DNA from: Pelomonas sp965229315
GTDB taxonomy: Bacteria; Pseudomonadota; Gammaproteobacteria; Burkholderiales; Burkholderiaceae_C
NCBI RefSeq assembly: GCF_965229315.1
Contig: NZ_CBDDJA010000002.1
Coordinates: 2,418,001 to 2,482,000 of the forward strand
Length of the DNA stretch: 64,000 nt
Direction: 5' to 3'
The notes under the pieces were generated by a model, which ran no database searches, had not been told where the DNA came from, and worked only from the letters and a program-made list of their open reading frames with translations. Position numbers and translations under genes: made by a program. Position 1 is the first letter of the stretch. The number at the start of each line of letters is the position of its first letter. This document shows, piece by piece, positions 55,491-63,523 of the stretch.

Positions 55491-55620
55491 GCGCAGCCAG
55501 CGGCATGCTCCTCCGGTCTGCAGCGGCGTGGTGAACAGCGATTCGCCGCCTTCCGATTCCTACGTCGGCATCGTCAGCTCGCCGGTTGTCACCCTGGCAC
55601 TCACGTGGTACCTTGAACTC

Positions 55621-55797
55621 ATGCCGAGGAGATCAGCAACTGCACACCCTGGTAGACCGCGCGCGCAATCGGGCCCAGTGCTCAACGTAGCACTGCATGC
55701 TCGGATTGAGAAGGAAGGGTCGGCCAGGCCAAGCTCCCTGACTTCAGCGCTCGCTGCCCTGGAGCGGCTTCGCAGAGCGCAGGCCGCGCGCAAATAG
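55621..55797 (+). CDS. small basic hypothetical protein
   Basis: A 58-residue Arg/Ala-rich protein starting MPRRSATAHPGRPRAQ. It has no recognised motif. No good ribosome-binding site is visible. A longer version starting at 55450 is unlikely because it would include the preceding terminator. Real status is doubtful. Confidence 0.3.
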   Translation: MPRRSATAHPGRPRAQSGPVLNVALHARIEKEGSARPSSLTSALAALERLRRAQAARK

Positions 55798-55849
55798 CTT
55801 TGCGGTCAGATGCCGCAATTGCGGAACATCGCCGCAATCAACCGCAAAG
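55798..55849. repeat. cluster of five TTGCGG/CCGCAA hexamers with nested inverted repeat
   Basis: TTGCGG or its complement occurs at 55800, 55813, 55819, 55832 and 55842. The middle two form a 12-bp palindrome (CCGCAATTGCGG), and the outer ones a 9-bp inverted repeat (CTTTGCGGT / ACCGCAAAG). The arrangement could be an operator, an iteron-like site or a cruciform. Confidence 0.8.
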
Positions 55850-56019
55850 TCGCTTTGCCTGGCGGCAGACCGCGAACTCCGGACGAAGAGCGCGCTGGGG
55901 GTGACGAGTGGCAAGAAGGACGGCTCGCACGACGGCGATGCCCTTGGTCTGCAGCGTGCTCAGGGAGGAGAAGCACAGCATTGGATCCGACCTGCTGCGG
56001 AGCATCGGGGAGTGCTGCG

Positions 56020-57024
56020 CTACGGCTTGAGCCGCTCTCTGCGCCAGAGCAGCGCGCAGAACACCACGAGAGCGATGATGGTGACCGTGTTCACCGGCCC
56101 CCAGGCATTACGTCCAAGGTGGAAGGGCGCGAGCGGGTTGTAGACCACCGCCCCAATACCCAGCGCGATAGACCAGTTGACCATGGCTGTGCTCATTGCG
56201 CACACTGCCAGCCACACTAAGCTGCCGCACACGACCAAACGCAGAACCGAGTAGAACCAGGACGGGTGGCTGTACAGCAGCGCGACACCGAGCATGCACG
56301 CGGCAAGGGCCGCCATCAGGTAAACCCAGCCGGACGCTGCAGAGGGTGGCGCTGCCTGCCAAGGAGCCAGATGTGCAGGTTCATCCGAAGGCGCTGTCGG
56401 CGCAACCGCTTGGTTGGCCATGTGCTGTGCATTTTCTTCATTGAGCGTCTGCTCGAAGTCAGCGTCTTGGTCCTTGCGCCATCGCATCGACGTGTGTTGG
56501 TCATGGAGTCGGTCGAGCACTTCGAAGTTGTTCCAATGGGTGAAGGTGTGCGGCACCGTCCATCCACTGTCACGCGAGCAGGACTCGTCGAGGATGTCCA
56601 TGCCCTTCGCCGCTGGCGCCACTGAGTAGTACGTCAGCTCATCGTCCGCATGGGCCACCTGCCTGCCTTCCGCACGGTCCAAGGCAGCATCAAGCCGCTT
56701 GCCCAGCTTTGTACCAGCGAGGACCCGACGTCGGCGCTCAAGGACTCCAGCCGAAACCCGCGGAGTAGGAGGTTGATAGTGCGCAACGCCCTCATTGATG
56801 TCGTACTGTCGGTACACGCCCAGGAGGTGTTGCGCCAGGCTGCCGGCGGCGCGGTCATACAAACCCAGACGTTCTTCTGCAGCGGCACGTATGGCTTCAC
56901 CCGCAAAGCACGCGAGTAGGTACTCATCCTGCTGGGAGGTCGATAGCTCCGGCCAGCCCTTGCTCCCCGTGACGCCATAGTCGATGGCGTACGAGACGAA
57001 TCGGTCAGATGGCGGCTTCTCCAT
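56020..57024 (-). CDS. uncharacterised protein with C-terminal membrane domain
   Basis: A 334-residue protein. The first ~225 residues are soluble and polar (LLACFAGEAIRAAAEERL, RRRRVLAGTKLGKRLDAALD). The last ~105 have three or four spans, including YLMAALAACMLGVALLY and TIIALVVFCALLW. The YNPLAPFHLGRNAW motif in the last loop resembles DUF6804-like membrane proteins. Seven bases separate it from the upstream small membrane gene, so they form an operon. Function unknown. Confidence 0.72.
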   Translation of the reverse strand: MEKPPSDRFVSYAIDYGVTGSKGWPELSTSQQDEYLLACFAGEAIRAAAEERLGLYDRAAGSLAQHLLGVYRQYDINEGVAHYQPPTPRVSAGVLERRRRVLAGTKLGKRLDAALDRAEGRQVAHADDELTYYSVAPAAKGMDILDESCSRDSGWTVPHTFTHWNNFEVLDRLHDQHTSMRWRKDQDADFEQTLNEENAQHMANQAVAPTAPSDEPAHLAPWQAAPPSAASGWVYLMAALAACMLGVALLYSHPSWFYSVLRLVVCGSLVWLAVCAMSTAMVNWSIALGIGAVVYNPLAPFHLGRNAWGPVNTVTIIALVVFCALLWRRERLKP

Positions 57025-57031
57025 GACGCCC

Positions 57032-57394
57032 TTAGACCGGCAGGCGGCGAGGCGGCTTCCAATAGGAGCCGGTCAGTACATAGCTCAGCGGCCAGAACAG
57101 GAGGATGGTCGCGAGCCCAAACGTAGGCAGAGCGAAGACGACACCGCCCCACCAGCAGACGACGCCGAGTCGGTAGAACTGAGGCGGGCCGACTTGCTTC
57201 TCGTCGAGCCGCTGCAGCACCTTGACCAGAAGCGATGTGTTCAAGGCCGCGTCCTCGCGCGCGTGGAGCGTTGCAATGCCGACTTGCTCTTCGGTCGGCA
57301 CCTCGCCGTGTAGCACGGTCAGGCCGGCTTCGGCCACGATGGTCTGCGCATGCTGCTGCGCTTCTTGCACATCCTGCATAACCCGCTCATACAT
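57032..57394 (-). CDS. uncharacterised small membrane protein
   Basis: A 120-residue protein. The N-terminal two thirds are soluble and helical (QDVQEAQQHAQTIVAEAG, LLVKVLQRLDEKQVG), and the C-terminal third has a pair of spans (VVCWWGGVVFALPTFGLATILLFWPLSYVL). GGGAGAG precedes the ATG. Coupled to the downstream 334-residue membrane protein. Not recognised. Confidence 0.65.
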   Translation of the reverse strand: MYERVMQDVQEAQQHAQTIVAEAGLTVLHGEVPTEEQVGIATLHAREDAALNTSLLVKVLQRLDEKQVGPPQFYRLGVVCWWGGVVFALPTFGLATILLFWPLSYVLTGSYWKPPRRLPV

Positions 57395-57516
57395 GGCTGG
57401 TCTCTCCCTCGGTGTGTGGGCGTCATTGTCGCAGCCTGCCCTATGCGGAGTGCAGGCTGGTCGTCACCGCGCCGTGGATCCACGCGACGGCTTAGGCCAA
57501 CCACGAGGAGGGCCGA

Positions 57517-57798
57517 TCAGGAACTTGGCACCACGCCTGCCGCTGTCCTGCGCTTGGAATGGCGGGGGTGCCTGCCGCGGATGTGACCCTGTGCATCGGA
57601 GATCTTCTCCTTGAGCTCCCTGAGGAGGTCCCATGCGATCCCAGCGCCGTACCGATGGTGTTCTTCGACGTCCATCGCGCATCGGATGAGCATCACGAGA
57701 GACTCGGCGCGGACCAGCACTTGCAATCCGTCGTCGAGGATTCCCCACGCAGCGTGCATCGCCTCCGCTTCGGCGATCTGAGGATCGGTAGTTCCCAT
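57517..57798 (-). CDS. uncharacterised 93-residue protein
   Basis: A soluble helical protein with EAMHAAWGILDDGLQVL and VLVRAESLVMLIRCAMDVEEHH segments and a basic tail. The start at 57798 is set by an excellent ribosome-binding site (AAGGAGG). It may lead the operon with the two downstream membrane genes (122-base gap). Not recognised. Confidence 0.65.
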   Translation of the reverse strand: MGTTDPQIAEAEAMHAAWGILDDGLQVLVRAESLVMLIRCAMDVEEHHRYGAGIAWDLLRELKEKISDAQGHIRGRHPRHSKRRTAAGVVPSS

Positions 57799-58016
57799 CA
57801 CGACCTCCTTGAGGATTCGCCAGCCCAGACGCACGCCCGAGCGTCGGAGACGAACTGGTCAATTGGAGGCCTTGCGAAAACAGGGCTCCTTCTCCTATGA
57901 CGTTTCAGAGGGCGCAGAGACACAGTAGGGTTTTCACTATGTGGAACCCCAACAATCACTACGTTTTGACGTATGGATTTGATGGTTGTCTGGCGCCGCA
58001 ACCCTGATTTGGTCTA

Positions 58017-58033
58017 AACTGTTCTAAACAGTT
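58017..58033 (+). promoter_or_regulatory. palindromic operator-like site upstream of the 300-residue protein
   Basis: AACTGTT and AACAGTT form a 7-bp inverted repeat separated by CTA, 19 bases before the ATG at 58052. The string TCTAAAC also occurs twice in the site. Placement near the ribosome-binding site is typical of a repressor operator. Confidence 0.6.
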
Positions 58034-58051
58034 CACCCGTTGGAGGTTCTC

Positions 58052-58954
58052 ATGAGCGATCAAACCGTTGATGTTGTTGCTTCCCTCAGCGATGAGGAAG
58101 CCGCAAGCATGGTCGCGGAGCTTCCTGTTTGGACGCACTCGGTAGCGGAACTGGAGTCATGGGATGCAGCACGACTGTACGCCGCCACCACTGAGGTGAT
58201 CGAGCGCGAAGGGCGTTTTCACCCTGAGTGGGCTCAGCGGCTCGATGAAGTCTTGACTGTCAGGGTCGTTGATTTGATCTCAACGAGGCATTCCACCTTG
58301 CAGGACATCAAGTCGCTTCAACTTTTCATTGGTCTACTGGCCAACGATGAGGTTCGCGATGAGCTCGATGCGATGCCGGCCCACTACGCAGCGCGATGGC
58401 AAGCTCTGAGCGATTCGATGGCTGTTCTTCAAAATCTTCGCGATTTTCGTGCAGCCGCTGTTGAACGAGCGGGAAGCACTGTCCACGTTTGGGATCGCGT
58501 GAGCGAGCATGTGTTGCAGGCAGGCGCCAGCGGTGCGTCCTGGCAAGAGCTGGCTGAAGTCATCAAAGCTTGTCCCAACGGCCCGAAAAGCAAGGGCGGC
58601 ATTTCTCATGTGCTCACGGCGATGCAGGGCAAAGGGCTGCTGGAGTCGATTCAACGTGGCCGCTGTAAGTCCTATATGGCTGGACATGCGCTGCACAGGC
58701 CCTCCGGCGCCGCCCAGGCGAAGTCGCAGCCCGGACCGGTGATCATTCCAAGGGCCCGTGAAGAGTCAGCGCCTGGCATCCTGCATTTGATCGAGCGTTA
58801 CGACGTCAGCAAAGGCTTCAAGACCCGACTGCCTATCGGAGTTCTGCAGTCAGAGCTAGCGCAAAGCAACAAGGGGCCATTGGCGTCAGCCAAACGTCGA
58901 CGGTCGTCCGCCAGCAGTGAAAAAGGCCAGTGGATTGGCAGCTCAAAGAGGTAA
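58052..58954 (+). CDS. uncharacterised protein with winged-helix-like region
   Basis: A 300-residue protein not recognised as a whole. Residues ~145-215 look like a winged helix (VHVWDRVSEHVLQAGASGASWQELAEVIKAC, GGISHVLTAMQGKGLLESI). The first 140 residues are acidic and helical; the C-terminal 60 are basic and Ser-rich. TGGAGG precedes the ATG at 58052. A palindromic site lies upstream, so it might be self-regulating. It lies beside the nitrilase-fold protein but is convergent with it. Confidence 0.65.
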   Translation: MSDQTVDVVASLSDEEAASMVAELPVWTHSVAELESWDAARLYAATTEVIEREGRFHPEWAQRLDEVLTVRVVDLISTRHSTLQDIKSLQLFIGLLANDEVRDELDAMPAHYAARWQALSDSMAVLQNLRDFRAAAVERAGSTVHVWDRVSEHVLQAGASGASWQELAEVIKACPNGPKSKGGISHVLTAMQGKGLLESIQRGRCKSYMAGHALHRPSGAAQAKSQPGPVIIPRAREESAPGILHLIERYDVSKGFKTRLPIGVLQSELAQSNKGPLASAKRRRSSASSEKGQWIGSSKR

Positions 58955-59000
58955 GGTTCTATAGAGCGTGCCTGCTCCCGCGCTGGCGTGTGAGAAGGAT

Positions 59001-60461
59001 TCAGATCGACGTCAACTGAACGTTATGAATCTGATACGCCGTTTTTCCCTCCACAAATGGACTGGAGGGGCGAGATTTCTCAGTCGCTGACGCGGTGGTC
59101 TGGTACACGAAGCTTGTGCCAAGCGCTCCAGACAAAGCGAGCGGGTGACCGCTTGGAGCGAGTCCGAAGTCGGCTGCTGCTTGATTCGCGCACGCCACCG
59201 TCACTGCACGCTGGGTGCACATCGTCTTGGATTTGGCCTCATGCGGTTTGACGGTTTGGCTCATGCTCGGAACCCAAAGCCATCGAATCGGCAGCTTCTC
59301 GAGCGGCACGGCGTCGGCAGAGGCGGCTTGCCCGAGATCCAAGCAAATGACGACGGCATGGGTCCCGATGGGAGAGCACATCAGTGTGACGACATCACCA
59401 ACGTCGTTGCCCTCGATGATCTTCGGAGCTGACAACTGAACACTGGTCAGCTTGTCATGGAAGAAGGTCGTACCGTCCTGGAAGGTCACGCTGTTCCCGG
59501 CGGCGTCAAGGATCAGTGACCGATTCAGGGTCTTGCCATCAACTTCGGCATGGAAGGATCCCGCGATCACCAAGGCAGGCGCTTGTTCAGGCGAGGCCAA
59601 CAGCCTCGCACGCAACTCAGTTTTGATGCCGTGCAGAACCTCATGGTCGACTGCGAGCTCGGGAAAAACAATGGCGTTGACCCCGCGGCTAAAGGCACGT
59701 CGAATATGCGCTTGCGCCAACTTAACAAGCTCCGAAGAGTTCTGCAGGCCCTTTGCTTTCCAGGTCGTCAACTCATCGCCAACAGCCCATTCGGACACGA
59801 ACTGAGGTGACTCTTCGAACTCCGCAAGATAGACGCTGATCGTCGGAGCGCCGACGTACGACTTCAGCGAACTGATCATTGCATTCGAAGGTGCAATGAC
59901 CGCCACCGACCGACTTTCCTGGGCAGGGTCCGGGATGGCAGGAATGACGTCCCACAGTGGGAAGTAGCGGCTGGGGCTGTGCGTCTGCTTCTCGACTGGC
60001 GCCTTCACGTGCGGCTGGGTCTTGGGGAAGACAAAGAGGTTCTCAAGCCAGTCGGCGAGTCCTAGTACCGCGCGTTCTTTTTTCGTGATGCTGATGCGCT
60101 CGATCGCCACCGCCGACGCCCAATGCGGAACACCCGCACCTTCCGAAGAGAGCTTGCCATCCAGCCAACTTAGGAGGGCGAGAGGACGAGCATTGAACAT
60201 GGCGTGAACGGCGTCGCCGTCAAAGAACTTGCCATCATCCAAGCCGGCGTCGCGGAGTTCAGCGCGCTTGACGAATTCCTCGCCCAAATTGGACGTCGCG
60301 TGCTCCATCGACATCCTTGCAAAGACCGATGCGTCTTTGAAAACAAGGAACGCTGCAGCTGTTGCTAAGGCCCTTTTTGGATTGTTCGCCTTCACGTTCG
60401 CTGCGACCAGCGAACAGAGATTCTTGAACCGTTGCTCAAACGCGTTGTCTCTCCCCGCCAC
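59001..60461 (-). CDS. nitrilase-fold (carbon-nitrogen hydrolase) protein with novel N-terminus
   Basis: A 486-residue protein. Residues ~185-480 fit a nitrilase-superfamily domain with the Glu-Lys-Cys triad: E268 (VFPELAV), K337 (FHDKLTS), C373 (VVICLDLG), plus the GSF(x)n-NRSLILDAAG strand region. The first ~180 residues are unrecognised and helical. No reverse-transcriptase motif is present. Nitrilase domains occur in some anti-phage systems (for example the DRT1 class), so a defence role is plausible but unproved. Confidence 0.7.
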   Translation of the reverse strand: MAGRDNAFEQRFKNLCSLVAANVKANNPKRALATAAAFLVFKDASVFARMSMEHATSNLGEEFVKRAELRDAGLDDGKFFDGDAVHAMFNARPLALLSWLDGKLSSEGAGVPHWASAVAIERISITKKERAVLGLADWLENLFVFPKTQPHVKAPVEKQTHSPSRYFPLWDVIPAIPDPAQESRSVAVIAPSNAMISSLKSYVGAPTISVYLAEFEESPQFVSEWAVGDELTTWKAKGLQNSSELVKLAQAHIRRAFSRGVNAIVFPELAVDHEVLHGIKTELRARLLASPEQAPALVIAGSFHAEVDGKTLNRSLILDAAGNSVTFQDGTTFFHDKLTSVQLSAPKIIEGNDVGDVVTLMCSPIGTHAVVICLDLGQAASADAVPLEKLPIRWLWVPSMSQTVKPHEAKSKTMCTQRAVTVACANQAAADFGLAPSGHPLALSGALGTSFVYQTTASATEKSRPSSPFVEGKTAYQIHNVQLTSI

Positions 60462-60602
60462 TGCATATTCCTTTATTTTTAGCAGACAAACGTCAAATGA
60501 TCCTGTTGCCCTGAACAGTTGACGGCTAGGCCATCGTACTCAAGGTCTAACCGCTTTTTCATGGGGCACCGGCCGATCGCGACTCCTCGCAGGGCCCCTC
60601 CC

Positions 60603-61337
60603 TCAAGCTTGTCGATGGGCGCCCTGACGTTGTTCATTCGACCTTTCGTATTTCGAAACCAGCTTGATCACCGTCTCGATCTGTTTCAACAGCGCGGCGG
60701 CATACTTCCTGCCGGCCATAGGATTGACCCCATGGAGGTACCCAGGCTTGTAGTCGGTATGCCTCGTCGCCTGGCTCAATTCCGCCGCAGGCAGATGAAC
60801 GTGCAGGTTCTTGTATGCCTCATAGTCGATATGGTCCTCGCGGTTGGCCATGCCCAGAGGCTTGTAGTCGCGACCCAAAACAATGAACCGATCGGTGCCA
60901 GTCAACGGCTCGAAGACATACGGCAGAAGAACGCGCATTTCGATCCAGGCGACGGAGTGCATATGCGGATCGAACCGCGGCAAAGATAACGCGAGCTCGA
61001 GGTAGTCGCGGGCGTATTCCAGCGCGCTCATGGGATTTGCGAACTGTGTCGAGAGGTCCGGCATCTGGCGACGCATGGCCGTGTCGGCGTCCCGCATGCC
61101 ATCGAGGCCTTTGACCTTGCGGAAGGCCTGGCGCATCTCGTCGAGACTTCGATCAAAGATCGGGAAGCGCCGCGGCATGGTCGACACCGCATGTTGCATG
61201 AGCGCCCAGTTGGGATAGCCCATCTTGACCGCTTGCCGGTTTATAGCCTCGGTGTACGTGCAGCCTTCATCGCGGGAGATCTGCTTCGCTTCCCGGCGCA
61301 GGCGTTCGATGTCATTGGGGGACAGGTTGGTTTGCAT
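60603..61337 (-). CDS. uncharacterised protein with glyoxalase-associated-type N-terminus
   Basis: A 244-residue soluble protein. The N-terminal helix pair (DIERLRREAKQISRDEGCTYTEAINRQAVKMGYPNW) resembles a short domain found in some glyoxalase-associated and plasmid-borne proteins. The C-terminal part is unrecognised. AGGA precedes the ATG at 61337. It lies upstream of the nitrilase-fold gene with a 141-base gap. Confidence 0.65.
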   Translation of the reverse strand: MQTNLSPNDIERLRREAKQISRDEGCTYTEAINRQAVKMGYPNWALMQHAVSTMPRRFPIFDRSLDEMRQAFRKVKGLDGMRDADTAMRRQMPDLSTQFANPMSALEYARDYLELALSLPRFDPHMHSVAWIEMRVLLPYVFEPLTGTDRFIVLGRDYKPLGMANREDHIDYEAYKNLHVHLPAAELSQATRHTDYKPGYLHGVNPMAGRKYAAALLKQIETVIKLVSKYERSNEQRQGAHRQA

Positions 61338-61667
61338 GTTGCGATCCTGGTGTTTGCGCGCCGTCGACCTGGGGCGCCCACACACCAGACCAGACAGCGC
61401 ACCAAGGGATGCGCACATGCTTCTCCGCAGTCGAGAGACTACGGACGCGGTGCCGATACGGCTTCGCCAGAGTGGGCGGGCAGGCCAACGCGATGGCCAA
61501 TGCCGTAGATGGTAGCAAACGCACCCGGCATGTTCAACCGTAGCGGCCTGCTTCAGCGGACGATCGTTAGTCGACCCAAGAAGGCCCGCCATGTGCGGGA
61601 CTTGTCACTTCTGGGCCGCCCGCAGCACCTGCGCTAAGCTGCTTCGAAACAGGGGATGGGAGCAATC
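61338..61667. other. 330-base gap between divergent genes
   Basis: Promoters for the 244-residue gene and the 226-residue membrane gene should lie here. A weak CCCGC/GCGGG hairpin is near 61587. No convincing promoter or RNA gene was found. Confidence 0.4.
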
Positions 61668-62348
61668 ATGCTGTGGACCTCGCTGAGCGACGGGCTGGGG
61701 ATGCTCACGCACTGGCAAACCTATGTTGCGGTCGCCTTGCACTGGGCGCTGGCGTTCGGACCGCTTGTGGCCATCTCACTGATCACAGCCAAGACCGGGC
61801 GGGCCGTGTGGCCGCTGCTGTACGCGGCGCTCCGTCCGTTCTTTGTCGCCTTTGCGATGTTCGTAATCATGTTTTCGCTGTGGCCGCTGTATCTCCGCTT
61901 CACAGAGAACGCCATCTGGGCTTTACCGTGGCAGCTCCTCGTCGAGCAACCGTGGGTGACGTTCAAAATTTTGTTCTTTTGCGTCGTTGTGGCCACGCTG
62001 CTGCCGCTGGTTCCCATCGTCGGGCAGCTGCTCAGTACCACAGCTGTTGGCGCCATCATGATGAAGTACGTACTGGGCGTTATCGCGACCAACGCTGACG
62101 CGCGCTTCATGGAGAAGGTCGACATCTGGCCCAGCGGCTGGTTTGTTCTTGGCCTCGCTCTGCTGGCAGCCGTCTGCGCCGGCGTGGGCGCGCTGTGTGG
62201 GGTCTTCCTGATGACAACGCTGAAGAACAATTTCGAGAGCCTCGACGACACGTCCGCAGGCCTGCTGGCAACGCCGATAGGCACCATGTTCTCGCTCGTT
62301 CCAGTATTTACGTATGCGGCCTGGCTCAGCTATCAGCTGCCGCACTAG
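61668..62348 (+). CDS. uncharacterised multi-span membrane protein
   Basis: A 226-residue membrane protein with five to six spans (VAVALHWALAFGPLVAISL, PFFVAFAMFVIMFSLWP, FKILFFCVVVATLLPLV and others). It shows no motif I recognise. ATG at 61668 has GGGAG eight bases before it; an upstream ATG at 61656 does not. It precedes the nuclease-like pair on the same strand but with a 182-base gap. Confidence 0.65.
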   Translation: MLWTSLSDGLGMLTHWQTYVAVALHWALAFGPLVAISLITAKTGRAVWPLLYAALRPFFVAFAMFVIMFSLWPLYLRFTENAIWALPWQLLVEQPWVTFKILFFCVVVATLLPLVPIVGQLLSTTAVGAIMMKYVLGVIATNADARFMEKVDIWPSGWFVLGLALLAAVCAGVGALCGVFLMTTLKNNFESLDDTSAGLLATPIGTMFSLVPVFTYAAWLSYQLPH

Positions 62349-62456
62349 CAAGCGCTTCGTCAGCCCGGCACGCGGCGCTTCAGGACGATGAGGGAGTGGC
62401 GCATGGCACCAATTATCAGGTTGGGCCACCCTATACCGAGCAGCGCAACATCCGTT

Positions 62457-62484
62457 TTGTTCGCGGTGACTGATCGCGTATCCT
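62457..62484 (+). promoter_or_regulatory. possible promoter for the nuclease-like operon
   Basis: TTGTTC (62457) and TATCCT (62479) with a 16-base spacer give a fair sigma-70 promoter 47 bases before the TTG start at 62531. Confidence 0.45.
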
Positions 62485-62530
62485 GTTGTAAGCACGCGAT
62501 AAAGCGGGCATCCACTCAGGGAGAGGGAGT

Positions 62531-63523
62531 TTGGCAGAGACACAGAACACCGCCGAGCAGGCGGAGATTTTGGCCAGCGAGCCGTTCAGCGAATTTTTCT
62601 GGAACAAGTTGGGGCCTTCAAACCACGATTGGCCATGTGAGGATCCAGAGCACCATAAGGTCAAAGAGCATCCTTGCGACGTGGTCTATTACTACGACGA
62701 ACCGTACGCAGCCAGTCAGACCTATGTGCATTGCGACCTCAAGAGCTACGCAAAAGGGACGATCACCGCGGCGGCAGTGAAATCCGCGGTCGAGAGCCTA
62801 GCAAAGCAGGTCTCATGCGCAGAGAAGAGCGAAACGTGGCGCAAGCTGCACACGCATGAGAACGTTACGTTTTCGGTCAATGGACTGCTTTTCGTCTACA
62901 ACCACGACGGAGAGTACGAGGCTGATTTCCAGAAGAACCTCGTGCACATTCCGCCCGAGAGCCTCCAACTGCCGCGGGGAAGTCGGCTTTTTGTCCTCGG
63001 CCCCAAAGAGATCTTTTGGCTGAACAACATCAGGGACGAGATCCAACGCCTGCGTGGAAAACGGTCGCCAGAAATCCCTAGCCACGAGCACTGCTTTTAT
63101 TTCCATCCTCAACTGGTTCGACGCGCCAACCTCCAGGTCCGAAAAGCCAAAGCGGCAACGCTTGAGACGCTGACGTCGCCCATCATCATTCTTGAACACC
63201 ACGACCCTAAAGGCAGCGCTCAGCGTGGCGTCGTCGTCTTCTACTCCCGGCCGGGAGACACGGTCGACGAGTTCATGTATCTCATCGACACCCTGCGAAA
63301 GTACGAACTGTTGGATGACCGAACTTCAGTAACGGTCAAGACACTTGGCGCCTCGCCCATTTCGTCGCCCACCTTCCAGAAAGCTCAACTGCAGTACATC
63401 GAGGGCTTGGTGGGATCGAACATCGCTACCGATCTCGGTGACTACGTGAATGCGATCCGGTACGAACCGATGGTCCATATCAAGACCACGTACTCGAACA
63501 TCGACCTGGGGACATGGGCATGA
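62531..63523 (+). CDS. PD-(D/E)xK nuclease-like protein, first of a coupled pair
   Basis: A 330-residue protein. The segment D50 (CDVVYYYD) followed by D69-L70-K71 (HCDLKSY) fits the core of a PD-(D/E)xK nuclease, with preceding and following helices in place. A GVVVFYSRPGDTVDEF-like strand region follows in the second half. The start is TTG at 62531, preceded immediately by GGGAG; no ATG is available nearby. The stop overlaps the next start by 4 bases. The layout recalls two-component anti-phage modules such as GAPS4-type pairs, but homology was not tested. Confidence 0.55.
   Translation: MAETQNTAEQAEILASEPFSEFFWNKLGPSNHDWPCEDPEHHKVKEHPCDVVYYYDEPYAASQTYVHCDLKSYAKGTITAAAVKSAVESLAKQVSCAEKSETWRKLHTHENVTFSVNGLLFVYNHDGEYEADFQKNLVHIPPESLQLPRGSRLFVLGPKEIFWLNNIRDEIQRLRGKRSPEIPSHEHCFYFHPQLVRRANLQVRKAKAATLETLTSPIIILEHHDPKGSAQRGVVVFYSRPGDTVDEFMYLIDTLRKYELLDDRTSVTVKTLGASPISSPTFQKAQLQYIEGLVGSNIATDLGDYVNAIRYEPMVHIKTTYSNIDLGTWA

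Noticed and set aside
55450..55620. Longer start for the small basic protein
   Set aside because: This stretch contains the terminator after the XRE gene, so a start there is unlikely.
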